NCBI RefSeq assembly: GCF_001542625.1
Contig: NZ_CP016279.1
Coordinates: 4,712,001 to 4,776,000, forward strand
From: Streptomyces griseochromogenes
Lineage (GTDB): Bacteria > Actinomycetota > Actinomycetes > Streptomycetales > Streptomycetaceae
Direction of reading: 5' to 3'
DNA: 64,000 nucleotides
Below are positions 27,081 through 35,433 of the stretch, piece after piece. The first letter of the stretch is position 1, and each line of letters opens with the position of its first letter. Both the position numbers and the translations under genes were made by a program. The notes under the pieces are model-generated. The model worked only from the letters and a program-made list of their open reading frames with translations, made no database searches and was not told the origin of the DNA.

Positions 27081-27647
27081 TAAGGGACAGGGAAGTCTCC
27101 GCGGCAATCGCCGGTCGGCAGCCCGTCGACAAGGCGCTGGAAAGGGCCCGGCTCTTCGCGCAGGACGTGGTCGAGGGTGCAAGGAAGAACGGTGGCTGTA
27201 CCAGGAGACTGCGAAATGGGCCGCGGAGCGCGCCAGAGCCGAAGCGGAGGGAAGGCGGCCGGCTTCTGGGGCTCGTGGGGGGACATCATCGGACTGGTCA
27301 GCGCCGCCGCCGGCATTCTCGCGCTCTTTCCGGTGCTCACCCCGATCATGGCGTCCATCGCCGTCGTCTCCGCCGTCGGCTTGCTCGGCGCCCACGCGGC
27401 GGCCGACTCCATCACGGGCAACTGGAACGCGGCCACGATCGCCGTTCTCGGCGCGGACGCGCTCGCCGCGCCCCCGGCCATCGGCGCCCTGGCCGAGGGC
27501 GCCAAGGGAGCATGGGCCGCGGCACGCATGAACAAGGTCGCCGACGTGATCGTCAACGACGCCGGCCAGGCGCATCTTCGCGGTCGGCCCGCCACGGGAG
27601 CGGCCGGAGGTTTTGCGCCACTGGCTGGGATCGCCACCCACTCTTGA
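27081..27647 (+). pseudogene. Frameshifted relic of a toxin/WXG100-like membrane-active protein
   Basis: Three frames in order give one plausible protein: KALERARLFAQDVVEGARK, then EERWLYQETAKWAAERARAEAEG, then GFWGSWGDIIGLVSAAAGILA with LTPIMASIAVVSAVGLLGAH and TGNWNAATIAVLGADAL. The amphipathic helix followed by a hydrophobic pair and small-residue-rich tail resembles type VII-secreted or toxin-associated Streptomyces proteins. Two frameshifts separate the parts, near 27185 and 27250. No single frame has a start and the complete pattern. No immunity or secretion gene is adjacent. The family is only a resemblance. Confidence 0.5.
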
Positions 27648-27777
27648 TCAACGGCAAGGAGCCGGTGTACGCCTCCTGCCAGCATGACGGTGACATGGAA
27701 GGGCAAACTGCACGCAGGCCGAGCGAATCCGGCGGCCGAAGTGTCCAGTTGCGGGCCGAAGCAGAGGAGCAGCCACC

Positions 27778-28257
27778 GTGTCGACCACCACCCCGGCCTC
27801 GGACCCGTTGCACGCCGGACGGACCGGCCCGCACATCGACACCGCGATCGCTCTGCTGCGCGGGGAGGTGGCCCGCAGCGACAGCAAGGCGGCGCTGCTG
27901 CTGGCCCTGACCGGTGCGGCGTTGGCCGCTCTCGTGTCCCTGGGTGTCGGCCGGCACCTGCCCACCTCGGCCGTGGCCGTGGGGGCGGTGGGAGCGGTCG
28001 CGCTCTTGGCCGCCACCGTCGTGCTGCTGCTCGCCGTCCGCCCCCAGTTGGGCGGTCCGGGGTGGCCGCAGTGGCCGAAACTCACCGATGAAGAGCTGCT
28101 GGCAGAGCTGACCGCCGGCCAGCAAGTGGCCTTGGTGAAGGTCCTCGCCGCCTCCGCCCGGGGAAAGTACGCCCGGATATGCCTCGCGGTCGACCTGGTC
28201 CTGACCGGACTGGGCTTCCTCGCCGTGGCGGCCGTCCTCGCCGCGCTGAACTTATGA
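27778..28257 (+). CDS. PycTM-like (Pycsar effector family) membrane protein
   Basis: The 159-residue protein has the layout of PycTM effectors: an N-terminal helix (IDTAIALLRGEVARSDSKAALLLALTGAALAALVS) leading into two membrane segments around residues 40-85, a polar stretch (WPKLTDEELLAELTAGQQ), another helix, and a last membrane segment (LVLTGLGFLAVAAVLAAL). In Pycsar systems such proteins damage the membrane when a cyclase makes cCMP or cUMP. GTG 27778 has GAGGAG upstream. No cyclase gene lies nearby, so this may be an orphan with another trigger. The last sense codon is TTA, rare in Streptomyces and read by the bldA tRNA. Confidence 0.65.
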   Translation: MSTTTPASDPLHAGRTGPHIDTAIALLRGEVARSDSKAALLLALTGAALAALVSLGVGRHLPTSAVAVGAVGAVALLAATVVLLLAVRPQLGGPGWPQWPKLTDEELLAELTAGQQVALVKVLAASARGKYARICLAVDLVLTGLGFLAVAAVLAALNL

Positions 28258-28260
28258 CAC

Positions 28261-28288
28261 CGGAAGGCGTAGGTCGGGCGACCTTCCG
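28261..28288 (+). terminator. Bulged hairpin after the PycTM-like gene
   Basis: CGGAA and TTCCG pair at the base, and GGTC-gggc-GACC forms the upper stem, starting three bases after the stop codon. A bulge makes the structure imperfect. It could act as a terminator. Confidence 0.35.
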
Positions 28289-28410
28289 TCGACGGGGCGG
28301 AGTCGAGGGGGCGATGTCCGGTTTCCTGTCCGGTCTCCGCCGCAAGTGGCGGGGCGGGAACGGCGATTGACCCTGCCGCGGGCGTTGACTTGCCGGACGC
28401 ATATTGGTTG

Positions 28411-28433
28411 AGTGGCTCATCCACTGAGCCACT
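28411..28433. promoter_or_regulatory. Palindromic operator before the GntR gene
   Basis: AGTGGCTCA and TGAGCCACT form a perfect nine-base inverted repeat with a five-base spacer. A second, overlapping near-palindrome TGGTTGAG/CTCATCCA lies at its left side. A TTGACT hexamer stands at 28385-28390. The site ends 11 bases before GTG 28445, so a bound GntR-type dimer would block transcription start or elongation. Autoregulation is inferred. Confidence 0.6.
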
Positions 28434-28444
28434 GGGAGGACGGC

Positions 28445-29131
28445 GTGGAGGCACTGCCCCGCGAAACGATCGTCGATGTGCTGGAGAGTCGTCTGCGTGA
28501 GGACATCCTCACCGGACGCCATCCCGCGGGCAGCTACCTGCCACCCGAGCGCACCCTCGCCGACGGCTACGGTGTCACCCGCACCACCCTCAAGCACGCC
28601 TTCGGGCGTCTCATGCAGGCCGGACTGCTGGAGACCCGGCACGGCGTCGGCACCCGGGTGCGGGACTACCTGCGTCTGGGCGGCGCCGACCTGCTGCCCA
28701 TGCTCGTACGGCACAGCCCCGACTGGATCGGTGAGGTCTTCGAAGTACGGCACAGCATCGGCGCGTTGATCGCGGAGCGCGCCGCGGCCCGGGGGACCGC
28801 CCGGCAGCGGGCCGAGCTGCGCACACTGCTCGCGGCCGTCGCCGACGCGGGCGACACCGACGCCGTACAGCTCGCGGACATCGAGGTCCACCGGGCTCTG
28901 GCCCGCGCCACCGGCAACCGCGTCTACGTCCTGCTGACCAATACCCTCTTCAACGCCTATCTGCCGGTGCGCGCCGCACTGCAGGGACCGTTCACGGATG
29001 CCCACGTGGCCCACGGGCGCCTGGCCCCGGTGGTCGAGGCGGTGGCGGCCGGTGACGCGCCGGGCGCCCGGCGGGCCGCCGAACAGTACCTGACGGCGAC
29101 TGAACGGATCATGCTGGAGGGCCTCGCATGA
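28445..29131 (+). CDS. GntR/FadR-family transcriptional regulator
   Basis: The product has a winged helix (VDVLESRLREDILTGRHPAGSYLPPERTLADGYGVTRTTLKHAFGRLMQAGLLETRHGVGTRV split over residues 8-70) and a helical FCD-type ligand domain with VFEVRHSIGALIAERAA and DIEVHRALARATGN (His residues likely binding metal). I chose GTG 28445 (228 residues) because GGGAGGA stands just upstream; GTG 28412 is in frame but would put the palindromic operator inside the gene. The stop overlaps the next start (ATGA), so it heads a three-gene operon with a CrtC-like protein and a GMC oxidoreductase and probably controls it. Confidence 0.85.
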   Translation: MEALPRETIVDVLESRLREDILTGRHPAGSYLPPERTLADGYGVTRTTLKHAFGRLMQAGLLETRHGVGTRVRDYLRLGGADLLPMLVRHSPDWIGEVFEVRHSIGALIAERAAARGTARQRAELRTLLAAVADAGDTDAVQLADIEVHRALARATGNRVYVLLTNTLFNAYLPVRAALQGPFTDAHVAHGRLAPVVEAVAAGDAPGARRAAEQYLTATERIMLEGLA

Positions 29132-30567
29132 GCGCGGACACGGCCTCACGCACGGCCATGAGCAGCGGCCGGAGCGCTCGCGGCACCGAGTTCAGGGAGA
29201 CGATGCTCGGCACGCTGCGCCTCGACGACGAGGACCGTACCCGCAGAGTCCGACTGGATCTGACGGTCACGGCGGACCGCGTGATGCGGCCCCTCGGCAC
29301 GACCGAGGCCCGCGCCACCGGCCGGATACGGGTCGCCGGCTGGGCGGACGACCCGTGCGCCGAAGGCGAGTTGGAGATCTCGCCGCTCGCGCGACGCAGG
29401 ATCCGCTACCGCATCACCTTCACCGCCGACGGCCGCCGGCTGACCCTGGACGGCTGGAAGTCCGTCACCCCGCGCAGACCCGTGGCCTCGATGACCGTGC
29501 TGCCGTACACCCTCTACGAGGACGGTGCGCGGATCGGCACCGGCACCCTCCGCTTTCCCGTCGGCACACAACTTCTCCCGTTCCTTTCGAGTTTCCGCTT
29601 TCCGCGGCGGGAAGATCCCGCCGCGTTCCTCGTGCCCCGCTGGTGCGGCGAGCCGGGCCGTACCGAGGTCTGGTACACCACCGTGACCGACCCGGACACC
29701 GGCTGCGGACTGTGGCTGCACCACGAACTGACCGCGCCGGCCGACGGATCCGCACCGTACGCACACGGCTGGGCCGCGGTTTTCCCCAAGGACGGCCCCG
29801 TGCGGCACGCCCGCTTCGGCCCCGCCGAGTGGACCCTCGAAGCGTCCGGCTTCAGCGCCGACGGGGCCACTGCGCGGCCCGGACGCCTGACCGGATCGGC
29901 CGAAGGCGGCGCCCTGCGCTGGGACCTGGCCGAACGGCCCATGGACGAGCCGCTGTTCACCTTCCCCCGGTGGTCCTGGCGCCGGCCCCTGCTGCCGGCC
30001 GCCCAGATGCTCCCCGCCGCACGGGCCCGCTACGACGGCACCTTCGTCCATGACGACACGACGCTGACGCTCACAGCGGCCCCGGGCGCCTCCGCCCGGA
30101 TCTACGGACACGGCAACGCCCGCCGCTGGGCCTGGCTGCACGCCGACCTCGGCGGCGGGGACGTACTGGAGATCGTCGCCGCCGTCTCGATGCGCCCTGG
30201 CCTGCGCAGACTTCCGCCCCTGGTCTTCCTCCGGCTGCGCCGGCACGGCCGCGACTGGCCCCGCCGCCCCGAGCGGCCGGCGCTCGGCTGGGCCGGAGCG
30301 GGCCGGTTCCGCGCCGCCATCGGCCTGCCCACCTGGACCGTCACCGGCCGCTGCGGCCTGCGCCGGATCCGCGTCGAGGTCACCCAGCCCGCCGACCGCA
30401 CCCTCGCCCTGGACTACACCGACCCCGACGGCCGGCACGCGATGTGCCGCAACTGCGAACGCGCCGACACGCACGTCCTGCTGGAGCGTTGGTGGTGGGG
30501 CGGCTGGCGCACGGAGGCGGAGTGGAGCCTCGACGGCACGGCCCACGCGGAGGTGGGCACACGATGA
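29128..30567 (+). CDS. CrtC/AttH-like lipocalin-type protein
   Basis: The 479-residue protein is unrecognised over its N-terminal part (residues 15-120, a beta-rich PLGTTEARATGRIRVAGWADDP segment). Residues from about 165 (FPRREDPAAFLVPRW) to the end resemble hydroxyneurosporene synthase/CrtC or AttH-type double-lipocalin proteins, with WTLEASGFSADG, FTFPRWSWRRPLLPAAQMLPAARARYDGTF-type strands, GHGNARRWAWLHADLGGGDVLEIVAA and RRIRVEVTQPADRTLALDYTDPDGR. ATG 29128 overlaps the regulator stop, and the gene's own stop overlaps the GMC oxidoreductase start. A lipid or isoprenoid substrate is suggested by the partner oxidoreductase, but this is inference. Confidence 0.55.
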   Translation: MSADTASRTAMSSGRSARGTEFRETMLGTLRLDDEDRTRRVRLDLTVTADRVMRPLGTTEARATGRIRVAGWADDPCAEGELEISPLARRRIRYRITFTADGRRLTLDGWKSVTPRRPVASMTVLPYTLYEDGARIGTGTLRFPVGTQLLPFLSSFRFPRREDPAAFLVPRWCGEPGRTEVWYTTVTDPDTGCGLWLHHELTAPADGSAPYAHGWAAVFPKDGPVRHARFGPAEWTLEASGFSADGATARPGRLTGSAEGGALRWDLAERPMDEPLFTFPRWSWRRPLLPAAQMLPAARARYDGTFVHDDTTLTLTAAPGASARIYGHGNARRWAWLHADLGGGDVLEIVAAVSMRPGLRRLPPLVFLRLRRHGRDWPRRPERPALGWAGAGRFRAAIGLPTWTVTGRCGLRRIRVEVTQPADRTLALDYTDPDGRHAMCRNCERADTHVLLERWWWGGWRTEAEWSLDGTAHAEVGTR

Positions 30568-32396
30568 GTCTCCAAGGCCTCGTGGCCGCCCTCATCGCCG
30601 ACGACGGCACCGCCGACTGGCCGCGACGCGTCCCCGCCAGACTGGACACCGTCCTCGCCACGATGCCCTTGCCGGCCCGGGTCGGCATACGGACGGCGGC
30701 GCACGCCGTGAACGCGTACGCCATGGCCCGCACCGGACGAACCCTGGGCCCGCTCACCGCGCCGGAACGGGAGTCCGTACTGGGCGAGTTGACCGCACGG
30801 CCCGCCCTTCTCCCGCTCCTCGACGTGCTCAAAGTGCCCGTCCTGCTGGCGGCCGGAACGGAGCGGATGCTCCAGGACGGTCCCGCACCGCGCGGCCTCC
30901 CGCGCCAGGACCCGCCCCTCGACCTGACGCCCGCATCCGCCTGGCCCGCGCGCTCCACCGCCGACGCGGTGGTCATCGGCTCGGGGGCGGGCGGAGCGAT
31001 GGCCGCCCGGACCCTTGCCCGCGCCGGCCTGGACGTCGTCGTCCTGGAAGAAGGACGGCACCACTCCACCGAATCGTTCGGCCGGCGTACGCCGCTCGAC
31101 CGGTTCACCGAGCTCTACCGGGACGGCGGAGCGAGTGCCGCCGTCGGCAGCCCACCGCTGCTGCTGCCGGTGGGCCGAGCCGTCGGTGGCACGACCGTCG
31201 TCAACTCCGGCACCTGCTACCGCACTCCGGACCACGTCCTGGACCACTGGAGCAAGGACTTCGGCTTCACGCTCGCCGACGACTTCGAACGCCGTCTGGA
31301 CGAGGTCGAGCGCACCCTGCGGGTGGCCACCCAGCCCACCCAGGTCCTCGGCGCCAACGGCCGTATCACGCTCGCCGGTGCCCGCGAACTCGGCTGGCGG
31401 GCCGCGCCCCTGCGCCGCAACGCGCCCGGCTGCCAAGGCTCCTGCCAGTGTGTGGTGGGCTGCCCGACCGGCGCCAAACAGAGTGTGCAGCTTTCCGTGC
31501 TGCCCGACGCCTGCGCCGCGGGGGCCCGTATCGTCACCGACGCGCGGGTGGAGCGCATCCTCGTCGACACGGACCGGCCCGGAGGCCCACGCGCCGCGGG
31601 GGTGCGCGCCCGCGGGGCGGACGGAGGGTTCGAAATCCTCGCGCCCCTGGTCGTCGTCGCGGCAGGCGCGCTGCAGTCACCGCCGCTCCTGCGCCGCTCC
31701 GGTCTCGGCCGACACCCTCGCCTGGGCCGCAACCTCAGCGTCCACCCGGCCACGAGCGTCGCCGGACGCTTCGCCGGACCGGTCACCGCGTGGAAGGGCG
31801 TGCTGCAGAGCGTCGGAGTGGAGGAGCACCACCCGGAAGGCATCCTCATCGAGGCCACCGCCACCCCGCCCGGCATGGGCTCGTTCATCCTCCCCGGACT
31901 CGGAGGCGAGCTGCGGCGCGAACTGGAGAGCGCCGACCGTCTCGCCACGCTCGGCGCGATGATCGCCGACCGCCCCTCCGGCAGCGTTCTCGGCCGTGAC
32001 CGCACGCTGGTCCGCTACGACGTGGACCGCCGCGACGCGGACCGACTGATCCGGGCCGTTCGCGCCATGGGCGAGCTGCTGTTCGCCGCGGGCGCCGAGG
32101 AAGTGCTCACCGGCATCCCCCGCACGCCCCGCGTACGCAGCCTCCCGGAACTGGACGCCGTCCTCGCCGGCACGAGCGTCCGGCAGCTTCATCTGTCGGC
32201 CTACCACCCGACCGGGACCGTAGCCGCGGGCGCAAGCTCACAGCACTTCCCGGTCGACCCGGAGGGCCGTCTGCGCGGAGTACACGGAGTGCTGGTCGCA
32301 GACGCCTCGGTGCTGCCCAGCTGCCCGCAGGTGAACCCCCAGCTCAGCATCATGGCGGCGGCCCTGGCGATCGCGGAGCTGCATCTCCGGGAGTGA
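30564..32396 (+). CDS. GMC-family FAD oxidoreductase
   Basis: The 610-residue protein has an FAD-binding ADAVVIGSGAGGAMAARTLARAG at about residues 130-155, VLEEGRHH, then GGTTVVNSGTCYR, and the C-terminal GMC block LSAYHPTGTVAAG (catalytic His), VADASVLPSCPQVNPQLSIMA. A Cys-rich segment GCQGSCQCVVGCPTGAK is typical of one GMC subgroup. ATG 30564 overlaps the preceding stop (ATGA); upstream in-frame reading belongs to the previous gene. The first 120 residues are an extra N-terminal region. It oxidises an alcohol of unknown identity, likely a steroid, fatty or isoprenoid compound given the CrtC-like neighbour. A strong terminator follows. Confidence 0.85.
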   Translation: MSLQGLVAALIADDGTADWPRRVPARLDTVLATMPLPARVGIRTAAHAVNAYAMARTGRTLGPLTAPERESVLGELTARPALLPLLDVLKVPVLLAAGTERMLQDGPAPRGLPRQDPPLDLTPASAWPARSTADAVVIGSGAGGAMAARTLARAGLDVVVLEEGRHHSTESFGRRTPLDRFTELYRDGGASAAVGSPPLLLPVGRAVGGTTVVNSGTCYRTPDHVLDHWSKDFGFTLADDFERRLDEVERTLRVATQPTQVLGANGRITLAGARELGWRAAPLRRNAPGCQGSCQCVVGCPTGAKQSVQLSVLPDACAAGARIVTDARVERILVDTDRPGGPRAAGVRARGADGGFEILAPLVVVAAGALQSPPLLRRSGLGRHPRLGRNLSVHPATSVAGRFAGPVTAWKGVLQSVGVEEHHPEGILIEATATPPGMGSFILPGLGGELRRELESADRLATLGAMIADRPSGSVLGRDRTLVRYDVDRRDADRLIRAVRAMGELLFAAGAEEVLTGIPRTPRVRSLPELDAVLAGTSVRQLHLSAYHPTGTVAAGASSQHFPVDPEGRLRGVHGVLVADASVLPSCPQVNPQLSIMAAALAIAELHLRE

Positions 32397-32434
32397 GAAC
32401 GGAGCGGGGCGGCTCCCTGGACGGTACGGCGACG

Positions 32435-32476
32435 CGTCGGCCCTCTCCCGGGGGCTTTCCCGGCGGAGGGCCGACG
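32435..32476. terminator. Strong bidirectional terminator hairpin
   Basis: CGTCGGCCCTC and GAGGGCCGACG form a perfect 11-base stem, with an inner CCGGG/CCCGG pairing in the loop. It lies between the convergent GMC oxidoreductase gene and the lanthipeptide precursor gene and would stop transcription from both. Confidence 0.75.
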
Positions 32477-32497
32477 CTTGCCGGCCGTGCGGCGTGC

Positions 32498-32608
32498 TCA
32501 GTCCTCCGCGGACGTCGAGGTCCACGGGCAGGTCCACGTGCACGGGTAGAGGCCCGTCTCGGGCTCCTCCTCCTGCAGGTGCTGCAGGGCGTTCACGTCA
32601 AACTCCAT
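32498..32608 (-). CDS. Class IV lanthipeptide precursor peptide (ALQxL type)
   Basis: A 36-residue reading frame with a very strong ribosome site (GGAGGGAGGTGAG) starts at ATG 32608. The leader begins MEFDVNALQHLQEEE and is acidic; its ALQHL matches the ALQxL type of class IV lanthipeptide precursor as I remember it. The likely core is CTWTCPWTSTSAED, with two Cys and five Thr/Ser available for dehydration and thioether rings. The gene lies 39 bases downstream of the LanL synthetase stop on the same strand, and a terminator follows. The peptide is too short for ordinary gene finders. The leader/core border is a guess. Confidence 0.8.
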   Translation of the reverse strand: MEFDVNALQHLQEEEPETGLYPCTWTCPWTSTSAED

Positions 32609-32647
32609 CTGTCTCACCTCCCTCCGGATCCGGTCTGGTCTCCTGGT

Positions 32648-35377
32648 TCACCTGGCCGTGTCGCGCTGGTCCGGCCCGGTGAACGTCTTGGGCAGCCACA
32701 GGCGGGGCCCGCCGTGCCGCAGCCGCAGCAAGAAGGCCAGTACGCCGCCGAGGCCGGTGCCGTAGTCGGTCGTCACCGCCGTCCCGGTCTCGTCAGGGGC
32801 GAGCACGCGCCCCTCGCGGACGGTGTGGCGGGCGTGGATGGCGAGGGCGAGTTCCTCGGCCCAGCGGGCGTAGCGCGGTTGCTCGCAGGCCTCGGCCATG
32901 TCGAGCAGGAACTCGCCGTCGCCCGCCAGCCCGTGGCAGTGGGAGGTTCCCGCCTGCCAGCGGGAGCGGCGGACCGCGACGGCGGCCAGCTCGGCGCCCT
33001 CCCGCACGCGGGCGTCCTTGTCGTGCTGTGACAGCCGCAGGAGGAAGGTCCCGATTCCCGAGGAGCCGCTGCACCAGTTGGTCCTGCGTGCCCCGCCCGA
33101 GGGCCCGGCGGTCCAGTAGGCCGCGCCGTCGTCGTGGCGTGCCGCCGACACGAGCGTGCGCGCGGCTTCGCCCGCGAGCTCCAGATACCGCTCGTCGCCG
33201 GTGGCCCGGCCCGCGGCGAGCAGGAACGCGCCCGTGCCCGCGACGCCGTGGGCGAAGCCGTAGTGGACGAGCCCGGCGAGGTGGGACGGCCAGTCGCGCG
33301 GGACGGGCCACAGGAGCAGTCCGTCGCGGCGGACCGCCGCGGCGGCCACGGACTCGGCGGCCTTGTCGGCCCTGCGCAGGAAGTCCTCGTCGCCGGTGGC
33401 CTCCCAGAAGCGGAGCTGGGTCATGCCGGCCCCGGCGGAGCCATGACAGATGTCCGGATTGGGCCAGCGCAGCGACACCCTTCGGGCCAGGTCCGCGGCA
33501 GCACCGGCCAGCGCGTCGTTCCCGAGGACCTCCGCGCTGTCCAGCAGGGCCCAGGCGGTACCGGAGCGGCCGAAGTGCAGGCCGGGCAGCGCACGCGGCT
33601 CCCGCCCGACCCGGCCGACGATCCAGTCGGCGGCCGTGCTGACGGCCTCACGCAGTTGCGGACCGGGTTCGGCGCCCAGGGCACGGTTGAGCACACTCAG
33701 GAGTCCCGCGGCGCCGTGCTGGACGTTGAGGGGGTCGCTCGTGGCGCCGAACGATGACGGTGGCCAGAGCCGGTCGGCTTCGGGGGTCATCGTCGCCAGC
33801 AGATGCTCCAGGACATCGTCGGTCAGCTGCTTGAGTTCGCTTCCGGTCGGTCCCCTCGACGCCGGTGGGAGCATGGGAGGGGACTGTGGCAGGGGTTGGC
33901 CGGCCAGGGCGCGCCGGACCTCCGTGAGACCGGGCCGCTGTTCGGGCTGCTCGTGGAGCAGGGCGAGGACGAGCGGTGCGAAGCGGCGTGCGGTCGGGTT
34001 GTCGCGGCACAGGCTCTCGAGGAGGCTCGCGATCCGCCGGCGGAAAGGGCGCGCGGGCGGATCGTCGGGGGCGAGCAAGGGGTCCACGCCCGTGACCAGG
34101 TACAGCAGTGTGGCGCCGAGGCCGTACAGGTCCGCCGTGAGGCCGGGGCAGCGGTCGACGGAGCGGGCGTCGGCCTGTTCGGGCGCCGCGTAGCCGGGCG
34201 TGTGCGCGTGCACCACGCGTTCGCCGGGACGGGCGAGGAGTTCGAGGTCGATCAGCCGTAGCTCGTGGTCCTCGGTGACCATCACATTGTTGGGGTTGAG
34301 GTCGCGCAGGACGAAGCCTTCGCGGTGGACGAGTTCCACCAGGCCGACCAGCCCGGCCGCCAGCCGCTCGGCGAGCGCGGCCGTCAGACCCCACTCGCCG
34401 CCGTCGCCGTCGTCGTGTGTGAGGTTCTGCGCCACCCAGTCGCGGAGGGTGAGTCCCGCGATCGCCTCTTGGACGAGGAACAGATCGCCCTGCTGCTCGA
34501 AGAGGGCGACCGGCCGGGGTGTGCGGCCGAAGGACGCGAAATGCTCCAGCATCGCCGCCTCATGGCGCCGCGCGTCGCGGACGTCTTCCCCGGTCGCGGT
34601 GGCCTCGGTGTGGGGACGTGCTTGTTTGACGATGACACGGGAGCCGTCTCGTTCGTCGGTCGCACGGTAGACCCCGCCGGTGAAGGCGTGGCGGACGACC
34701 TCGTGGACGACGTAGCGGTCGTCGAGGCGCACCGGTCGGGCGCCGGCCCTGTCAGGATCGGGCGATGCGGGCCGCTGTCCGGTGAACGGATCGCGCGGCG
34801 CCCACGACGGCGGGCAGAACCAGGCCTCACGCCGGTCCCGGTCGAGGGAGCCGTCCGGTGCCATCAGCATGGCCTCGTACGAGGCCTCGTTCCCGAGCAT
34901 GGGCACCCCGTTGAAGGCCCCGAAACGGTAATGCACCAGGCTGCCCGGCCGGTACGGCCGGTCCGAGAGGATACCGGGACCCGGCAAGCCCTCGGTGGTG
35001 AGGTGCAGTTCGTCCGCGAGCGCACGCAACCGGTCGTCGTGACCGTCCGGATAGACAGTGATGAATTTGCCTCCGCTGCCCCGGTCCGTACGGCGGGAGC
35101 AGAGTTCTGCCACGCGGGCGAGAGTTCCGGCGAATTTGAACGGCAGGCGATGGGCGGCCAGGACATCGGCCGCACGCGCCAGTACGAGCGGGGCGGACAA
35201 CGGTGTCGCAGAGATATGGAGTTTCCATCCCTGAATACGTGACGGCACATCAGGCAGACGCACATGGCACCAGAAAACGCCCGGCCTGATCTGCCAGTCG
35301 TTCGGTTCATGACGAGCGAGAACGGAACGGACGCAGTCCACCAGCAGTGAACTTTCCGCAGTGGGGCCCGATTTCAT
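32648..35377 (-). CDS. lanL: Class IV lanthipeptide synthetase LanL
   Basis: The 909-residue protein has the three-part layout: an N-terminal phospho-Ser/Thr lyase-like region (about 1-215), a protein kinase domain (about 225-500, with VIVKQ and VLRDLNPNNVM and a later LIDLELL), and a LanC-like cyclase (about 545-900). The cyclase keeps the zinc ligands: Cys in NWCSGSSG near residue 767, and Cys-His in SHCHGLAG near 812. These separate class IV LanL from class III enzymes, which lack them. ATG 35377 has AAGGGG upstream. It phosphorylates, eliminates and cyclises the precursor encoded immediately downstream. A radical SAM gene is immediately upstream. Confidence 0.9.
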   Translation of the reverse strand: MKSGPTAESSLLVDCVRSVLARHEPNDWQIRPGVFWCHVRLPDVPSRIQGWKLHISATPLSAPLVLARAADVLAAHRLPFKFAGTLARVAELCSRRTDRGSGGKFITVYPDGHDDRLRALADELHLTTEGLPGPGILSDRPYRPGSLVHYRFGAFNGVPMLGNEASYEAMLMAPDGSLDRDRREAWFCPPSWAPRDPFTGQRPASPDPDRAGARPVRLDDRYVVHEVVRHAFTGGVYRATDERDGSRVIVKQARPHTEATATGEDVRDARRHEAAMLEHFASFGRTPRPVALFEQQGDLFLVQEAIAGLTLRDWVAQNLTHDDGDGGEWGLTAALAERLAAGLVGLVELVHREGFVLRDLNPNNVMVTEDHELRLIDLELLARPGERVVHAHTPGYAAPEQADARSVDRCPGLTADLYGLGATLLYLVTGVDPLLAPDDPPARPFRRRIASLLESLCRDNPTARRFAPLVLALLHEQPEQRPGLTEVRRALAGQPLPQSPPMLPPASRGPTGSELKQLTDDVLEHLLATMTPEADRLWPPSSFGATSDPLNVQHGAAGLLSVLNRALGAEPGPQLREAVSTAADWIVGRVGREPRALPGLHFGRSGTAWALLDSAEVLGNDALAGAAADLARRVSLRWPNPDICHGSAGAGMTQLRFWEATGDEDFLRRADKAAESVAAAAVRRDGLLLWPVPRDWPSHLAGLVHYGFAHGVAGTGAFLLAAGRATGDERYLELAGEAARTLVSAARHDDGAAYWTAGPSGGARRTNWCSGSSGIGTFLLRLSQHDKDARVREGAELAAVAVRRSRWQAGTSHCHGLAGDGEFLLDMAEACEQPRYARWAEELALAIHARHTVREGRVLAPDETGTAVTTDYGTGLGGVLAFLLRLRHGGPRLWLPKTFTGPDQRDTAR

Positions 35378-35433
35378 GGGCTCACCCCTTCATCCGGTAC
35401 CAGCAGCGTGGGCGAGGAATCGGCGAGAACGCG

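Noticed and set aside
32648..35377. Class III (LanKC) synthetase
   Set aside because: The cyclase domain keeps the Cys, Cys and His zinc ligands, which define class IV.
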